64,000 bases of DNA, taken from positions 61,347 to 125,346 of the forward strand of contig CAMLGF010000004.1 of the NCBI GenBank assembly GCA_946479515.1, read 5' to 3'. Below, piece by piece: positions 62,527 through 64,000 of this stretch. The stretch's first letter is position 1. Each line of letters begins with the position of its first letter. The position numbers and the translations under genes are program-made. A model generated the notes under the pieces. The model made no database searches, was not told where the DNA came from, and saw only the letters and a list, made by a program, of their open reading frames with translations. The stretch is from an uncultured Pseudomonadota bacterium. Its GTDB lineage: Bacteria > Pseudomonadota > Gammaproteobacteria > Steroidobacterales > Steroidobacteraceae.

Positions 62527-63654
62527 TCAGGCGAGCATTTCCTTCAAGGCATTCAGGTAGATGCGGTGCAGCCGGTCGATGTCGGCCACGTTCACGCTCT
62601 CGTTCACCTTGTGAATGCTGGCGTTGATGACCCCGAGCTCCACCACCTGGGCGCCCAGCGGCGCGATGAACCGGCCGTCGGAAGTGCCGCCGCCGGTGGA
62701 GAATTTCGGCCGGATGCCGGCCTCGGCGTGGACGGCGCGGCTCACACCGTCGGACAGCGCACCCGGCGGCGTATAGAAAGGTTCGCCTGACACGTACCAC
62801 TCGAGCGTATACCGGACGCCGTGTTTCTTGAGGATGCCCTCGACGATGTCCTTGAGCCCGTCGATGGTCTGCACCGGCGAGTACCGCAGGTTGAAACGGG
62901 CTTTGAGTTCGCCGGGAATCACGTTCGGGGCGCCGGTCCCGGCGTTGAAATTCGAGATCTGGAAGCTGGTGGGCTGGAAGTGTTCGTTGCCTTCGTCCCA
63001 GACCCGTGCAGTGAGCTCCGCCAGCGCCGGCGCAAAGGTGTGAACCGGATTCTCCGCCAGCTGCGGGTACGCGATGTGCCCCTGCACGCCGTGGACCGTG
63101 AGACGGCCGGACAAGGAACCGCGCCGGCCGATCTTGATCGTGTCGCCCAGCTGCTTTTCGCTCGAGGGCTCGCCGACGATGCACCAGTCGATCTTCTGCC
63201 CGCGCTCACGCAGGGTCTGCACCACGCGCTTGGTGCCATCCACCGACGGGCCCTCCTCGTCGGAGGTGATCAGATAGGCGATCGTGCCCTTGTGCGCTGG
63301 ATGGCTGGCGACGAATTCCTCGGTGGCCGTGATCATGGCGGCCAGTGCGCTCTTCATGTCTGCCGCGCCGCGGCCGTAAAGCACGCCATCCCGGATCGCC
63401 GGCTTGAAGGGATCGCTCTTCCATTCCTCCAGCGGCCCCGTGGGCACCACGTCGGTGTGCCCGGCGAAACACAGCACCGGACCGCTCTTGCCGCGCGTCG
63501 CCCAGAAGTTGTCGACGTTTCCATAACGCAGGTTCTCGACCTCGAACCCGAGGCCGGCGAGGCGCCGGGTCATGACTTCCTGGCAGCCCTGGTCGGCTGG
63601 GGTCACGGAATTGCGCGAGATGAGATCGAGGGTGAGGTCGACGGTGGCTGACAT
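62527..63654 (-). CDS. dapE: Succinyl-diaminopimelate desuccinylase
   Basis: A 375-residue M20 metalloenzyme of lysine and peptidoglycan synthesis. The zinc ligands lie in [17 protein letters not shown] (His, Asp), [14 protein letters not shown], and [15 protein letters not shown] (Glu-Glu), and in [12 protein letters not shown] (His replaced positions complete at IGRRGS/SIHKVNE, as in DapE). The dimerisation lid has [13 protein letters not shown]. Start and length are standard. It is not in an operon with other dap genes here. Confidence 0.94.
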   Translation of the reverse strand: MSATVDLTLDLISRNSVTPADQGCQEVMTRRLAGLGFEVENLRYGNVDNFWATRGKSGPVLCFAGHTDVVPTGPLEEWKSDPFKPAIRDGVLYGRGAADMKSALAAMITATEEFVASHPAHKGTIAYLITSDEEGPSVDGTKRVVQTLRERGQKIDWCIVGEPSSEKQLGDTIKIGRRGSLSGRLTVHGVQGHIAYPQLAENPVHTFAPALAELTARVWDEGNEHFQPTSFQISNFNAGTGAPNVIPGELKARFNLRYSPVQTIDGLKDIVEGILKKHGVRYTLEWYVSGEPFYTPPGALSDGVSRAVHAEAGIRPKFSTGGGTSDGRFIAPLGAQVVELGVINASIHKVNESVNVADIDRLHRIYLNALKEMLA

Positions 63655-63756
63655 CGCTGCGCGTTATACGGAACTGGCCCCGGGACCTCAAGGTGTTTCA
63701 GGGAGATGACGGCGCCATTATTCGCCCGCCGCCCGCCGGAAAAGGCGTCGACGCGG

Positions 63757-63790
63757 CTGTCATCATCCTGAAACCTTGCAGTCATAAATT
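63757..63790 (+). promoter_or_regulatory. Pho box and -10 of pstS
   Basis: CTGTCAT (63757-63763), CATC, CTGAAAC (63768-63774), CTTG, CAGTCAT (63779-63785) are three half-sites with an 11-bp period. TAAATT (63785-63790) lies 10 bp after the second half-site, as in PhoB-activated promoters. The first half is a perfect match. Confidence 0.7.
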
Positions 63791-63818
63791 GCCGCCCGTC
63801 ACAACCGGAGGCAAACAC

Positions 63819-64000
63819 GTGACCCGCAAATTCATCTCAATGTCGCTCGCGTCGACGGCCCTGCTGCTGGCGTGTCTTGGCGCCCATGCGCAGTCCGCGC
63901 GCGATTCCATCAGCATCGTCGGCTCGTCCACGGTGTATCCGTTCACCACCACCGTGGCCGAGCAGTTCGGCCGCGGCGGCAAGTTCAAGACGCCCAAGGT
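63819..64000 (+). CDS. pstS: Phosphate-binding protein PstS, 3' truncated
   Basis: The first 60 codons of a PstS-like binding protein run off the right edge. The GTG start has GGAGG 7 bp upstream. A signal peptide ends near AHAQS, and the mature N-terminus has ISIVGSSTVYPFTTTVAEQF, in which GSSTV is the first phosphate-binding loop of PstS. A Pho box stands just upstream, so the gene should be induced on phosphate starvation. The pstCAB genes would be expected to the right. Confidence 0.9.
   Translation, partial: MTRKFISMSLASTALLLACLGAHAQSARDSISIVGSSTVYPFTTTVAEQFGRGGKFKTPK

Noticed and set aside
1..64000. CRISPR array, insertion sequence, prophage or integron
   Set aside because: I saw no short regularly spaced repeats, transposase or integrase frames, or phage genes; the base composition looks even along the window.

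Overview
The window is a continuous stretch of GC-rich (by eye about 65-67%) bacterial chromosome, almost fully coding, with no rRNA, tRNA, insertion sequence, prophage or CRISPR array that I can see. Class II PHA synthase with PhaZ, a phoBR-phoU-pstS phosphate region, pit with a DUF47 partner, GTP-type PEP carboxykinase, DsbB, YoaA and TsaB point to a Gammaproteobacterium. I would guess the Steroidobacterales/Nevskiales/Xanthomonadales neighbourhood, but this is inference from gene content and not a database result. Both ends cut genes: an EAL-domain protein on the left, pstS on the right.

Layout. 1-7066: a c-di-GMP phosphodiesterase-like protein, an MFS transporter, and two tandem paralogous secreted propeller/lectin-like proteins. 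7274-12756: a fusion of a periplasmic copper chaperone (PCuAC) with a TonB-dependent receptor, a DUF2946 protein, a DNA photolyase and an ExbB/MotA-like protein. 12942-20292: a tightly packed sulfate-type ABC transporter operon (cysA-like fused to a universal-stress-like tail, cysT, cysW) that also encodes its own histidine kinase and response regulator before ending with the binding lipoprotein. Its promoter region carries three direct repeats at 11-bp spacing. 20430-25410: a quinone-oxidoreductase-like protein, chromate transporter, DmeF metal efflux, a LysR regulator and small proteins. 25435-30931: modBC, a KefB/YbaL-type antiporter and, divergently, kup. 31028-35441: a secreted MsrA-thioredoxin fusion, a Tat-type MsrB lipoprotein and a PQQ/cytochrome c dehydrogenase. 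35488-41651: dusA, a DUF985 cupin, an M28 peptidase, a class III cyclase with an FHA domain, and pckG. 41854-44918: phasin, phaZ and phaC. 45136-53866: an uncharacterised surface locus of three small secreted DUF11-like proteins and one ~1960-residue outer-membrane protein whose 5' leader can fold into a compact three-way junction plus a strong hairpin. 53876-64000: yoaA, tsaB, phoB, phoR, phoU, dsbB, a GST, pit with its DUF47 partner, dapE and pstS.

How it works together. Several units are inorganic nutrient uptake systems with local regulators: sulfate with an embedded two-component system, molybdate, potassium, and phosphate with PhoBR. Pho-box-like 7+4+7 direct repeats stand before phoB, before pstS, and, in reversed orientation, before the DUF47-pit pair, consistent with activation of the high-affinity system and possible repression of the low-affinity one. 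Many gene junctions are ATGA, GTGA or TGATG overlaps, so translational coupling is common. The candidates for undescribed biology are the DUF11/giant-barrel locus with its structured leader, the sulfate transporter/two-component operon with its repeat operator, and the PCuAC-TonB receptor fusion. All non-coding intervals are shorter than 300 bases except 35442-35824 (383 bases), which holds a likely small gene.
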